Positions 27,971 to 36,908 of a stretch of DNA of 64,000 bases are shown one piece after another. The notes below the pieces were generated by a model that searched no databases, had not been told where the DNA came from, and saw only the letters and a program-made list of their open reading frames with translations. Numbering within the stretch: position 1 is the first letter of the stretch; the number at the start of each line of letters is the position of its first letter. A program made the translations under genes and the position numbers. Source of the DNA: Cyanobium sp. T1B-Tous (GTDB taxonomy: Bacteria; Cyanobacteriota; Cyanobacteriia; PCC-6307; Cyanobiaceae); assembly GCF_024345475.1 (NCBI RefSeq), contig NZ_JAGQBE010000002.1, positions 1-64,000 of the forward strand. Reading direction: 5' to 3'.

Positions 27971-30820
27971 TCAGGGGGTTGTTTCGGCGGGGCTGCTGGG
28001 GGCGCCCGCTTGGGAAAGGCGAGGATCCAGCAGGGCCTCAATGGCCTTATCCAGGGAGGTTTCCATCGCCACCCGGCTGCCATCGCTCACCACCACCCGG
28101 GTGAGGGTGGGCAAACCGCCGTTCCGGGCCTTGAGGTACACCGGCTCCACATAGAGCAGGGCCTCTCCGACGGGCACCACCAGCAGATTGCCCTGGATCA
28201 CCTCCGACCCCGCCCGATCCCAGAGACCGAACTGCTGGCTGATGCGGGGGTTCTGATTGATCAGGGCTTGAATTTGCTCCGGGCCAAAGATCGGCGTCTG
28301 GGTCGGGAAGCGCAGCAACACCAGCTGGCCGTAGTGGGGCGCATCGCTGCGGGCCGCCAACCAGGCGGCCAGGTTCGGTCGCGCCAGGGGGGTGAGCGGT
28401 TGCAGCAGCAGAAATTCGGGGGGGAGGTCTGGAGCCAGCTGGGCGCTGACGTGATACGGCTTCACCGGGATCTGACTGCGCCCATACAGCTCCATGGGCA
28501 CCTGCCACACGTCATCCCCGCTGTAAAAGACCCGTGGATCGGTGACGTGATAGCGGAGCAGCTGGGCGGTCTGAAGCTCGAACTGACGCTGGGGATAGCG
28601 GATGTGGGCCCGCAGGGGGGCCGGCATCGCAGCCAGGGGCTGGAACAGGTCGGGGAAGAGCCGTTGCCAGCCCGCAATGATCGGGTCCGGGGAATCCGAC
28701 ACGTAGAGCACCACCGAGCCGTTGTAGGCATCCACCACCGCCTTCACGGAGTTGCGCAGGTAGCGGATGTTGGGATCGGTGGGAACGGCGGCGCTGTAGG
28801 GGTAGCTCCGGCTGGTGGTGAAACCTTCCACCAGCCAGTACTGGTGCTGGTCACGGGAGAAGGGCCCCTTCCCGTCCAACTGCACCGACACCAGAACGGG
28901 ATCCCCTTCAAAGCGGACAAAGGGAGCCAACGTGCGCAGCCGCTCGCGCACCTCCCGGCGCAGGAGCAGTCGGGTTGCCGGTGTGATGGCGCCCTGCACC
29001 AACAACTTCGGCTCCCCCAGATACAACGCGGCGGCCAACCGGCCCCAGGCCGACCCGATCGGCACACCCGCGCTCCCGTCGTAATGGGTGTAAAGGTTTT
29101 CGTCCCCCTGGGGATAGTCGAACTCCTGCACCCGGGTCGGCGCCAGGGCATAGGGGGAGACCAGTGCTCCGAAATACAGACTGGGCTTACCGATCGGGAT
29201 GCCGGCCCTCACCTCAGAGGTGGAAATGCCCAGCCGGGCATTTCCCTGCACCCGGGTGGAAGCGCCCAAGTCGCTGATGAAGTAGTCGGGCAGGCCATCG
29301 AGGCTGCTGGTGTTCACCGGTGAGACGGTGAACCCGTAGCCATGGGTGAAGACCAGGTGGGTGTTGAGCCAGGTGCGTGCCGCCGGCGGCAGGGAGGCCT
29401 GGTCCAGCTCGCGGGCCGAAATGATCACCAGCTGGTGTCGATCCTTGCCCCGGGCGTCATTGAGGCTGTAGCGATCAACCGCAGCGCCGGAGAAGCGGTA
29501 GTACACCCGTAGCTGCTGCAACTGACGGTTGGTCGAGAGCAGGGGCTGGCTGTCCCAGAGGCGGATATTGCGCAGGGTGGCCTCTCCCGCCTTGACATCG
29601 GCCCGGGTGAGGCGGCGGCGGGGCCTGACATTGCGGCTGACGATGGCATCCAGCTGAAACGCCGCGCGGGTGGCCCGGATCGAACGCGCCAGGTAGGGGG
29701 TTTCCCGTTGGAGTTCCCGCGGCTTCACCAGCAGCAACTGGAGAACAGGCGTGAGCAGGGCCTCAAGCAGCGGCACCAGCAGCAAGGCCAGGGAGACCCC
29801 CGCCAGCAGGGGCCCGCGGATCCCCCGACGGCGCAGGGGCAAGAGCAGGGCTACGGCCGTCAACACAGCCACCACGGCCGCCAGGGTGCGCAGGGGCAGC
29901 ACCAGGTGCACGTCCAACCAGCCGGCGCCCGGCACGCTGCCCGCGGTGCTGAGCAACAGCTGGTGCCGACCGAGCCAGAAGCTGCAGGCCACCAGGAGCA
30001 CCAGCAGGGCCAGAGGCACCCGCAGGTTCAGGAGCTGGGTGGCCGTGAAGCCGTGGAAACGGCCATCACTGAGCTGGGGCGCCCGGGCCAGGATTCCCCA
30101 GAGCCCCGCCGCCAGGTGGCAGATCAACAGGGCCAGCAGCAGGGTCAGCCCGAACGCCAGGGCCGGGAAGCGCACCAGGCCAAAGCTGATGTCAGCCCAG
30201 AGCATGGGCTCCTGGATGCCGCTGTCGGGGGCCAGGAGCGCCAGCGACCACACCCCCCAGGACCGGCCAAGGGCCGTCGCCGTGGCCAGGGACGCCATGC
30301 CCGCCACCAGGCGGGGAGTCACCTGCGGGCGGAGCAACAAGGCCACCAACAGCCCTCCCAGGACCAGCAGCAGCGGCCAGGACAAGTCCTGGAGCATGGT
30401 GAGGCCGTGCAGTCGGCTGGGATCGAAGGGACTGCGCACGAGCCGCTCCGCCAGGCGCAGCAACAGGGCCAGGGGCACCAGCTGGGCCAGGGCCAGCAGC
30501 CCAAGACTCACCGCGTAGCGCCCAGGGGCCAGGCCAAAGCGCAGGTCCTGGGACCCGACCGGCTCCACACGCCAGAAATAACGCAACCACCGCTGCAGTC
30601 CCAGCCCCAGGCCCAACCCCAGCAAGGCGCCCGCCAGCTGCAGCAGCCAGCGCCGCAGCAGCACCCCACCCCAGGAAAACTGCTCAAACCACTGCCATTC
30701 CACCCAGAGACGGGCCACCAACAGGGTGCATCCGGCCAAGAGCACCAGCCCGAGGGTCAGAACAACCAGGAACGGGGCATCCAGGAACGGGGCAGTGGAG
30801 GGCGTCGGGCGCCGCGGCAT
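27971..30820 (-). CDS. UPF0182 family large membrane protein
   Basis: A 949-aa protein. The first 390 residues hold about seven membrane helices (for example PFLVVLTLGLVLLAGCTLL near residue 15 and VPLALLVLLVACSFWLG near 270). The large C-terminal part is extracytoplasmic, with VFTHGYGFTVSPVN, PDYFISDLGAST, PSLYFGALVSPYALAPT, DENLYTHYDGSAGVPIG and NSVKAVVDAYNGSVVLYVSD, which are signatures of UPF0182. The family is widespread in cyanobacteria and actinobacteria with no established function. The gene is convergent with fba and divergent from thrC. Confidence 0.92.
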   Translation of the reverse strand: MPRRPTPSTAPFLDAPFLVVLTLGLVLLAGCTLLVARLWVEWQWFEQFSWGGVLLRRWLLQLAGALLGLGLGLGLQRWLRYFWRVEPVGSQDLRFGLAPGRYAVSLGLLALAQLVPLALLLRLAERLVRSPFDPSRLHGLTMLQDLSWPLLLVLGGLLVALLLRPQVTPRLVAGMASLATATALGRSWGVWSLALLAPDSGIQEPMLWADISFGLVRFPALAFGLTLLLALLICHLAAGLWGILARAPQLSDGRFHGFTATQLLNLRVPLALLVLLVACSFWLGRHQLLLSTAGSVPGAGWLDVHLVLPLRTLAAVVAVLTAVALLLPLRRRGIRGPLLAGVSLALLLVPLLEALLTPVLQLLLVKPRELQRETPYLARSIRATRAAFQLDAIVSRNVRPRRRLTRADVKAGEATLRNIRLWDSQPLLSTNRQLQQLRVYYRFSGAAVDRYSLNDARGKDRHQLVIISARELDQASLPPAARTWLNTHLVFTHGYGFTVSPVNTSSLDGLPDYFISDLGASTRVQGNARLGISTSEVRAGIPIGKPSLYFGALVSPYALAPTRVQEFDYPQGDENLYTHYDGSAGVPIGSAWGRLAAALYLGEPKLLVQGAITPATRLLLRREVRERLRTLAPFVRFEGDPVLVSVQLDGKGPFSRDQHQYWLVEGFTTSRSYPYSAAVPTDPNIRYLRNSVKAVVDAYNGSVVLYVSDSPDPIIAGWQRLFPDLFQPLAAMPAPLRAHIRYPQRQFELQTAQLLRYHVTDPRVFYSGDDVWQVPMELYGRSQIPVKPYHVSAQLAPDLPPEFLLLQPLTPLARPNLAAWLAARSDAPHYGQLVLLRFPTQTPIFGPEQIQALINQNPRISQQFGLWDRAGSEVIQGNLLVVPVGEALLYVEPVYLKARNGGLPTLTRVVVSDGSRVAMETSLDKAIEALLDPRLSQAGAPSSPAETTP

Positions 30821-30993
30821 GGGGAATTGGCCTACCGGCCGAGGCTAGGAAGCCCTGGCGCAACAGCAAGCCCAGCCCCGAAGCAGCCCAGCACCCACCC
30901 ACGCCCAACACCAGCCACAATCTCCTACTTTAAAAGTCGGGATTTAGCGACGGGTTCGGTCGACGCTGTTAGCCTCGCCTCACCTGCCCGGGC
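30821..30993. promoter_or_regulatory. divergent intergenic region UPF0182 / thrC
   Basis: A 173-base gap that must hold promoters for both genes. An AT-rich patch, TACTTTAAAAGTCGG near 30927-30941, interrupts the otherwise GC-rich sequence and is the best candidate for a -10 region. I cannot assign start sites. Confidence 0.35.
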
Positions 30994-32265
30994 GTGTTCG
31001 TGACGGCCACCCTCTCCCGCTCCACCTTCACAGGATTGCGCTGCAAGGAATGCGGCCACCCCTATGAAGCCGGAGCGCGTCACGTCTGCGAAGACGTCTG
31101 TTTCGGCCCCCTCGAAGTCGTGTACGACTACGAGGCGATCAAAAACCGCGTCAGCCGCGCCACCATCGAAGCCGGCCCTGCCTCCATCTGGCGCTATCGG
31201 GAATTTCTGCCGATCGAGGGCGAGCCGATCGACGTGGGCACCGGCTTCACGCCCCTGCTCAAAGCGGGCAATCTGGCGAAGCGTCTGGGGCTCAAAAGCC
31301 TCTACATCAAGAACGACGGCGTCAACATGCCGACGCTCTCGTTCAAAGACCGGGTGGTGAGCGTGGCCCTCACCCGCGCCCGCGAGCTGGGCTTCACCAC
31401 GGTGAGCTGCGCCTCCACCGGCAACCTGGCCAACTCCACCGCTGCTATCGCTGCCCACGCCGGCCTCGATTGCTGCGTGTTCATCCCCAGCGATCTGGAG
31501 CTGGGCAAGGTGCTCGGCACCCTCATCTACAACCCCACCCTGATGGCGGTGAAGGGCAACTACGACCAGGTGAACCGCCTGTGCTCGGAAGTGGCCAACA
31601 CCTTCGGCTGGGGCTTCGTGAACATCAACCTGCGGCCCTACTACTCGGAGGGCTCGAAAACCCTGGGCTATGAGGTGATCGAGCAGCTGGGCTGGCAATT
31701 GCCCGACCACATCGTGGCGCCGCTGGCCTCCGGCTCCCTGTTCACCAAGATCCGCAAGGGCTTCGACGAATTCATCAAGGTGGGGCTGGTCGAGGAGAAG
31801 GCCGTGCGCTTCAGCGGGGCCCAGGCGGAGGGTTGCAATCCCATCGCCACCGCCTTCCGCGAAGGCCGCGACTTCATCACCCCGGTGAAGCCCAACACCA
31901 TTGCCAAGTCGATCGCCATCGGCAACCCCGCGGATGGCCCCTACGCCATCGACATCGCCAACCGCACCGGCGGCACCATCGCCGATGTGACCGACGCCGA
32001 AATCATCGACGGCATCAAGCTCCTGGCTGAAACCGAGGGCGTCTTCACCGAAACCGCCGGCGGCACCACCATTGCGGTGCTCAAGAAGCTGGTGGAACAG
32101 GGGAAGATCAACCCCGACGAAACCACCGTGGCCTACATCACCGGCAACGGGCTCAAAACCACCGAGGCCGTGGCGGATTGCATCGGCGCGCCCTACACGA
32201 TCGAAGCCCAGCTCGATAGCTTCAAAGCCGCCTGGGCCCAAGCCCAAGCAGCCCACCACAACTGA
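30994..32265 (+). CDS. thrC: threonine synthase
   Basis: A 423-aa PLP enzyme converting O-phosphohomoserine to threonine. It starts at GTG 30994 (GTG 31000 is also possible). An N-terminal zinc-ribbon-like segment LRCKECGHPYEAGARHVC precedes the core. The PLP lysine is in TLSFKDRVVSVA, phosphate-binding loops include SCASTGNLANSTAAIA, and APLASGSLFTKI is present. Length matches the long bacterial/plant-like form. A moaD/thiS-type gene follows after 30 bases, a pairing also seen in other bacteria. Confidence 0.95.
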   Translation: MFVTATLSRSTFTGLRCKECGHPYEAGARHVCEDVCFGPLEVVYDYEAIKNRVSRATIEAGPASIWRYREFLPIEGEPIDVGTGFTPLLKAGNLAKRLGLKSLYIKNDGVNMPTLSFKDRVVSVALTRARELGFTTVSCASTGNLANSTAAIAAHAGLDCCVFIPSDLELGKVLGTLIYNPTLMAVKGNYDQVNRLCSEVANTFGWGFVNINLRPYYSEGSKTLGYEVIEQLGWQLPDHIVAPLASGSLFTKIRKGFDEFIKVGLVEEKAVRFSGAQAEGCNPIATAFREGRDFITPVKPNTIAKSIAIGNPADGPYAIDIANRTGGTIADVTDAEIIDGIKLLAETEGVFTETAGGTTIAVLKKLVEQGKINPDETTVAYITGNGLKTTEAVADCIGAPYTIEAQLDSFKAAWAQAQAAHHN

Positions 32266-32295
32266 CCGTCGTCCACTCTCCGCCCACTCCCCACC

Positions 32296-32571
32296 ATGGC
32301 CGTTCAGGTTCTGATCCCCACCCCCCTCCAGAAGTTCACCAACGACGAGGCCAGCGTCGACCTTGAGGCCACCAACGTGGATGGATTGATCGATGCCCTG
32401 GAGGGCCGCTATCCCGGCATCAAAGGTCGCCTCTGCGATGAAGGCGGCAAGCTGCGTCGCTTCCTGAACGTGTACGTCAACAGCGAGGACATCCGTTTCC
32501 TCGACAACCAGGCCACGCCCCTTGGCGATGGCGACGAGGTGTCCATCGTGCCCGCCGTGGCCGGCGGCTGA
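32296..32571 (+). CDS. MoaD/ThiS-family sulfur carrier protein
   Basis: A 91-aa ubiquitin-fold protein ending in AVAGG, the di-glycine tail that is adenylated and thiocarboxylated by an E1-like enzyme. The core has [19 protein letters not shown] and [17 protein letters not shown], then [12 protein letters not shown]. Proteins of this length and pattern (CysO-like) often sit next to thrC and serve cysteine or methionine sulfur transfer rather than molybdopterin synthesis. No cysM-like or E1 gene lies in the window, so the acceptor pathway is inferred. Confidence 0.88.
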   Translation: MAVQVLIPTPLQKFTNDEASVDLEATNVDGLIDALEGRYPGIKGRLCDEGGKLRRFLNVYVNSEDIRFLDNQATPLGDGDEVSIVPAVAGG

Positions 32572-32618
32572 AGGGAACGGAGCTCAGACCCGCCTTCGCA
32601 AATGGTGCCGAATGCGGC

Positions 32619-32643
32619 AGCCCACCAGCCTCCGCTGTGGGCT
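32619..32643 (+). terminator. 7-bp hairpin between moaD-like and cupin genes
   Basis: AGCCCAC (32619-32625) pairs with GTGGGCT (32637-32643) with an 11-base loop, 47 bases after the moaD-like stop. There is no T-tract, so termination is uncertain. Confidence 0.3.
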
Positions 32644-32679
32644 CAATAGTGTGTAGATCCCGCTTGGAGCCCCACCACC

Positions 32680-33645
32680 ATGACCCAAGCCCCGATGCAG
32701 CCAGACAGCCCTGTGCTGGAGAGCACCTGGCAGGCGAAGTCCCAGGTGTTCGACTACCGCCAGGCCGCCAATCCCGTCCGGCCCGGCCTCACCGAACCGC
32801 TGCGCTACCACCAGTGGGGTGCGGAGCTGCACCAGTCCGGCCCGACGGCCGTCGTGCCCTTGGATCTCAGTGCTGAGCTCGGCTGCAGCGGACCGGCCAC
32901 CAGCCCGGGCTTGGCCGCCCATTTTTTGCGGATCCTGGCGGGCGAGGGGCTGAAGGCTGCCGCCAACGCCACCAGCTCCCTTTTCTATGTACTCCAGGGC
33001 GCCGGTGAGCTGCACTGGGGTGGCCAGCAGCTCGCCTGGAGCGCCGGCGACCTGTTCGTGCTGCCCGCCGGGGAAACTCCCCTGCTGCAGGGCCATCAGG
33101 ACAGCGTTTTGTACTGGGTGCACGACGGCCCCCTGCTCACCCATCTCGGCGTGGAAGCCACCCTGCCCCGCTTCCAGGCAACCCACTATCCCGCCGCCCT
33201 GCTGCAACGGGAACTCGACCAGCTGCTGGCGGATCCAACGGCAGCCCGCAGCAACCGGCTCAGCCTGTTGCTGGCCAACAGCGACCTGCCCCAGAGCCGC
33301 ACGGTGACTCACACCCTCTGGGCCATGCTCGGCGTGGTTCCCCCCGGGGCCGTGCAGCCACCCCACCGGCACCAGTCGGTCGCCCTGGATTTGATCATCG
33401 ACTGCGATCCAGGCTGCTACACCGTGGTGGGCACCGAGCTCAATGCCAGCGGCCAGATCGCCAACCCCCGTCGCATCGACTGGCAATCCGGCGGAGCCTT
33501 CATCACACCGCCGGGCCACTGGCACTCCCATGTGAACACCAGTGATCGGATGGCCCGGCTGATGCCGATTCAGGATTCAGGCCTACACACCTACCTGCGC
33601 AGCCTCGACATCCGTTTTGCTGGAGGACTCCAGGGCGACGCCTGA
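32680..33645 (+). CDS. two-domain cupin protein
   Basis: A 321-aa bicupin. The first cupin (residues 95-150) has SLFYVLQGAGELHWGGQQLA and WSAGDLFVLPAGE but lacks the metal-binding histidines. The second (residues 220-300) keeps VQPPHRHQSVALDLI and ITPPGHWHSHVN, a full metal site. This one-dead, one-live layout resembles gentisate 1,2-dioxygenase-type bicupins, but no aromatic pathway genes surround it, so the reaction is unknown. Its 3' end overlaps the convergent ftsH gene by 63 bases. Confidence 0.75.
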   Translation: MTQAPMQPDSPVLESTWQAKSQVFDYRQAANPVRPGLTEPLRYHQWGAELHQSGPTAVVPLDLSAELGCSGPATSPGLAAHFLRILAGEGLKAAANATSSLFYVLQGAGELHWGGQQLAWSAGDLFVLPAGETPLLQGHQDSVLYWVHDGPLLTHLGVEATLPRFQATHYPAALLQRELDQLLADPTAARSNRLSLLLANSDLPQSRTVTHTLWAMLGVVPPGAVQPPHRHQSVALDLIIDCDPGCYTVVGTELNASGQIANPRRIDWQSGGAFITPPGHWHSHVNTSDRMARLMPIQDSGLHTYLRSLDIRFAGGLQGDA

Positions 33646-35463
33646 GCGGGCCACCACCGCCCGGAAGGCATCGCCCTCTATGGTCTCGTCGCGGACCAGC
33701 AGGTCCACCAGCTCGTCCATCAGACCCCGCCTGGGCTGGAGCAGCCCAACCGCCCGATCGAGGGCGCCGCAGGCCAGCTCCCGCACCAGCGCATCAATCT
33801 GACGCCCGGTGCGATCGGCATAACCCGCCCGGGTGTGAATCAGATCCCGGCCGAGGAACACCTCCGCCCCATCCCCCTCCAGGGCCACCGGCCCCAGGCT
33901 GGAAAAGCCATAGCGGGTGACCATCTCGCGGCAAATGCGGGTGACCAGCTCCAGATCGCCGCTGGCGCCCTGGGTGACCTCACTGGGCCCGAACACCACC
34001 AGTTCCGCCGCCCGACCACCAAGGGCAACCACCAGCCGCGCCTGCAGATAGGCCTTGCTGATCAGGCCCGAATCGAGGATCTCCTCGTCGGGCATCATCC
34101 GGGCAAAGCCCCCCACACCCCCGGCCCTGGGCAACAGGGTGACCTTGTCGAGGGGATCGGCATGGGGCACCAGGGTGGCCAGCAGGGCGTGGCCCACTTC
34201 GTGGTAGGCGATCAGACGCTTTTTGGCACTGTCCTGCAGGGGCGCCGCCGACAGCCCCATGGTGATGCGCTCCAGCGCACCGGCCATGGCCCCATCGTCG
34301 ATGGCGCTCTGGTGGTGCCGGGCCGTGAGAATGGCGGCCTCGTTGAGCAGGTTGGCGAGATCGGCACCGGAGAATCCCGGGGTGCGGCTAGCCCAGGCCG
34401 AGAGGGACACCTCGGCAGCCAGGGGGCGGGTGCGGGCATGGACCGCCAGGATCGCTTCGCGGCCCCGTCGGTCGGGCAGGTCGACGGTGATGCGGCGATC
34501 AAAGCGGCCTGGACGCATCAGGGCCGTGTCGAGCACATCGGGCCGGTTGGTGGCCGCCAGCAGGATCACACCGGAGTTGTCGGCGAAGCCATCCATTTCG
34601 GTGAGCAACTGGTTGAGGGTCTGCTCCCGTTCGTCGTTGCCCCCACCGATGCCCGCACCGCGCTGGCGGCCCACGGCATCGATCTCGTCAATGAAAATGA
34701 TGCAAGGGGCCTTGGCCTTCGCCTTGCGGAACAGGTCGCGCACCCGACTGGCGCCCACCCCCACAAACATCTCGACAAATTCGGAGGCGGCCATCGAGAA
34801 GAACGGCACGCCGGCCTCCCCGGCGATGGCCCGGGCCAGCAGGGTCTTGCCGGTGCCCGGAGGGCCCACCAGGAGCACCCCCTTGGGAATCTTGGCGCCC
34901 ACCGTGGTGAAGCGCTCAGGCTCCTTCAGGAAGGTGACCACCTCCTGAAGCTCCTCCTTGGCCTCCGCAATGCCGGCCACATCTTCGAAGCGCACGGCCA
35001 CGGCGCCCTCTTCCTGCAGCCGCGGCTTGCTGTTGCCGAAGCCCATGGCCCGATTGGCCACCTGGGCAGAGCGGCGGATCAATAGGGCCAGGCCCCCCAC
35101 CAGCAACAGCACCAGCAGGCCATTGGCCACCAGACCAGCCATGGCCCCATCGGCCCGGTCATCCCGGACGGTGAGGGGAACCTTGGCCTGCTCCGCGGTG
35201 CGCAACAACAGCTGGTCGTTGCTGAACACCGGCACCGCCGCCTGGCGACCGTCGTCAAATTGGACACGCACCTCCCGCTGGCGCAGGGAGAGTTCCAGGT
35301 CCTTCACCTTGCCGGCCCGCAGATCGGCCAGCAGCTGGCTGTAGGAGGGGGCCGGTTCCCGAGGGGAGAGAGAACCCAATCGGAAGGGCTGCCGGTCCGT
35401 AGGTGGGCTGCCTGGAGGGAGGCTGCCTGGAGGGAGGGTGTCCGGAGAAAGGCTGTTGCTCAC
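33583..35463 (-). CDS. ftsH: FtsH-type ATP-dependent zinc metalloprotease without first membrane helix
   Basis: A 626-aa AAA protease. Walker A GPPGTGKT, Walker [16 protein letters not shown], the second region of homology ([20 protein letters not shown]) and the zinc site HEVGH are all intact. Only one membrane helix is visible, [20 protein letters not shown] near residue 112. FtsH normally has another at the extreme N-terminus; here residues 1-40 are polar and proline-rich and include a doubled 15-base DNA unit (35406-35435). GTG 35463 is used: a stop lies eight codons upstream with no better start. Several cyanobacterial FtsH isoforms exist; this one may differ in topology. Quality control of membrane proteins is the likely role. 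Confidence 0.93.
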   Translation of the reverse strand: MSNSLSPDTLPPGSLPPGSPPTDRQPFRLGSLSPREPAPSYSQLLADLRAGKVKDLELSLRQREVRVQFDDGRQAAVPVFSNDQLLLRTAEQAKVPLTVRDDRADGAMAGLVANGLLVLLLVGGLALLIRRSAQVANRAMGFGNSKPRLQEEGAVAVRFEDVAGIAEAKEELQEVVTFLKEPERFTTVGAKIPKGVLLVGPPGTGKTLLARAIAGEAGVPFFSMAASEFVEMFVGVGASRVRDLFRKAKAKAPCIIFIDEIDAVGRQRGAGIGGGNDEREQTLNQLLTEMDGFADNSGVILLAATNRPDVLDTALMRPGRFDRRITVDLPDRRGREAILAVHARTRPLAAEVSLSAWASRTPGFSGADLANLLNEAAILTARHHQSAIDDGAMAGALERITMGLSAAPLQDSAKKRLIAYHEVGHALLATLVPHADPLDKVTLLPRAGGVGGFARMMPDEEILDSGLISKAYLQARLVVALGGRAAELVVFGPSEVTQGASGDLELVTRICREMVTRYGFSSLGPVALEGDGAEVFLGRDLIHTRAGYADRTGRQIDALVRELACGALDRAVGLLQPRRGLMDELVDLLVRDETIEGDAFRAVVARSGVALESSSKTDVEAAQVGV

Positions 35464-35550
35464 AGGGTTCCGGCTTTAGCTGGAGCTTAGCGATTTGACG
35501 AAAGGCCAGGTGGCAGCGGAGGATCTTGGTTTGGCAGTGAGTGAGCGGGG

Positions 35551-35730
35551 ATGGCTGTTCCCAAGAAGAAAACCTCCAAGGGCAAGCGCAACCAGCGCCA
35601 CGCCACCTGGAAGGGTAAGGCTGCCGTGGCGGCCCAGAAGGCACTCTCCATCGGCAAAGCCGTGCTGAGCGGCCGGGCCCAGGGCTTCGTCTACCCCGTC
35701 GCTGAGGACGGCGACGACGACGAGAGCTGA
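35551..35730 (+). CDS. rpmF: 50S ribosomal protein bL32
   Basis: A 59-aa ribosomal protein beginning [20 protein letters not shown], the classic L32 start, then [20 protein letters not shown]. The zinc cysteines of some L32 proteins are absent, as expected in cyanobacteria. The C-terminal tail is strongly acidic (EDGDDDES). It is divergent from ftsH across an 87-base gap that includes TTGACG at 35495-35500, a good -35 match but without a clear -10. Confidence 0.95.
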   Translation: MAVPKKKTSKGKRNQRHATWKGKAAVAAQKALSIGKAVLSGRAQGFVYPVAEDGDDDES

Positions 35731-35742
35731 AGCTGAGGGTCC

Positions 35743-36564
35743 TCAGGGACGGATGACCGCCTGCCCCACCCAGCGGCGGCGGCCATCCAGAACGGCCATG
35801 CCGCGGGCGCTTGGGATCAGCGGGTCCTGGTAGAGGTGTGGCGGCAGGGAACAGAGGCTGGAGCGCACCACGGCCTCGAGGTCCTGGGGGGGCAACCAGG
35901 CCCCACCCCTGCGGCGCTGGCGGGCTTCGGCTTGGAAGCGCCAGCGCCTCGGCAAGTTCCAGCTGAGCGGCCGCAGCAGCCAGAGCTGGGCGCAGCTCTC
36001 CCACAAGGGCTGGTAGGCCTCCAGGGCCCGGTCCCAGCGGGGCAACCAGCTGCGTTCCTCCGGGAGCAGGTTTTCCAGCTGCGCATCCGCCAGGCGCTCC
36101 GTTCCAAGGGGCCGGCAGCCCAGCAACCAGCCCTCCAGCAGCAACACGTCAACGTCGAGGCTCACCGCGCCGGCCCGATCTCCCTGCCCGTCCCGCAGGG
36201 TTTTGTCAAAACGGGGCAGGCGCAACGCGGCGCCACCGCGCCAGTCCGCCAGGCAGGCCAGGGCCAGCTCCACGTCATGGCTGCCTGGCGGCACCCGCGA
36301 GACCCCGAACGGATTGCCAGCCAATGCCTGGAGGCGGCGCTCCCAGGGCAGATAGAAGTCGTCGATCGAGGCGACAGCCAGCCGCACCCCCTGGGCGCGG
36401 GCCCGCTCGAGCAGCTGGGCTCCCAGGGTCGACTTGCCGGCTCCCACCGGTCCATTGAGGGCCACCACCTGGCGCCCGCCACCGCTGCCAGCCCCAACCG
36501 CCAGCGCCGTGAGTTCGGCCAGCAGGGGCTGCACGAAGTGGGAATCCAGGCCTGGGTCGATCAC
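35743..36564 (-). CDS. D-glycerate 3-kinase-like P-loop kinase
   Basis: A 273-aa kinase. The P-loop is ALNGPVGAGKSTLGAQLL (about residues 35-52), followed by ASIDDFYLPWERR and GNPFGVSRVPPGSHDVELAL, the characteristic plant/cyanobacterial glycerate kinase pattern. LPRFDKTLRDGQGDR and LLLEGWLLGCRPL follow. The enzyme converts D-glycerate to 3-phosphoglycerate, the last step of the photorespiratory salvage of phosphoglycolate. GTG 36564 overlaps the stop of the Ycf20-like gene (GTGA). It ends 12 bases from rpmF on the opposite strand. Confidence 0.88.
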   Translation of the reverse strand: MIDPGLDSHFVQPLLAELTALAVGAGSGGGRQVVALNGPVGAGKSTLGAQLLERARAQGVRLAVASIDDFYLPWERRLQALAGNPFGVSRVPPGSHDVELALACLADWRGGAALRLPRFDKTLRDGQGDRAGAVSLDVDVLLLEGWLLGCRPLGTERLADAQLENLLPEERSWLPRWDRALEAYQPLWESCAQLWLLRPLSWNLPRRWRFQAEARQRRRGGAWLPPQDLEAVVRSSLCSLPPHLYQDPLIPSARGMAVLDGRRRWVGQAVIRP

Positions 36565-36908
36565 GTGCCGAGCTTGAAGGCTTCAAGCACCACCGCGTAC
36601 ACCATGCCGATCCGCAGGTTGTCGGCGATCACCCATCCCAGGCCGGGCTGGGCGGTCACCAGACGGCCCCGCAGCCGCACGACCAGCTCCACCAGCAGCA
36701 CCATCAGCAGCACCGCCATGGGACGCCCCCCGGGTATGCGCACCACCACGTAGGCCGTGACGTTGCTGCCCGCATAGAAGCCCAGCAGCAGGGCCAGCAC
36801 CACGCTGCTGCGGTAACGCCAGTTGCCCAGGACGTTGCCCAGCACCAGGGCCCCCAGTTGCTCGAGGGCACGGTTGAAGCGGGTGCGCTGAAGGGGCAGG
36901 CGCGTCAC
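36561..36908 (-). CDS. Ycf20-like protein (DUF565)
   Basis: A 115-aa membrane protein. GTG 36908 overlaps the HAD gene stop (GTGA); the open frame upstream of it is a shadow. The pattern LQRTRFNRALEQLGALVLGN, then NWRYRSSVVLALLLGFYAGSN and a C-terminal LRIGMVYAVVLEAFKLG matches the Ycf20/DUF565 family encoded in algal plastids and cyanobacteria. Three hydrophobic segments are visible. A green-algal or plant relative has been tied to non-photochemical quenching, but the bacterial role is unsettled. It lies in a three-gene overlapping unit with an HAD phosphatase and glycerate kinase. Confidence 0.85.
   Translation of the reverse strand: MTRLPLQRTRFNRALEQLGALVLGNVLGNWRYRSSVVLALLLGFYAGSNVTAYVVVRIPGGRPMAVLLMVLLVELVVRLRGRLVTAQPGLGWVIADNLRIGMVYAVVLEAFKLGT

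Noticed and set aside
29708-31003. Gln-rich plus-strand open frame opposite the UPF0182 gene
   Set aside because: Glutamine-rich repeats arise from leucine codons of the opposite-strand membrane helices.
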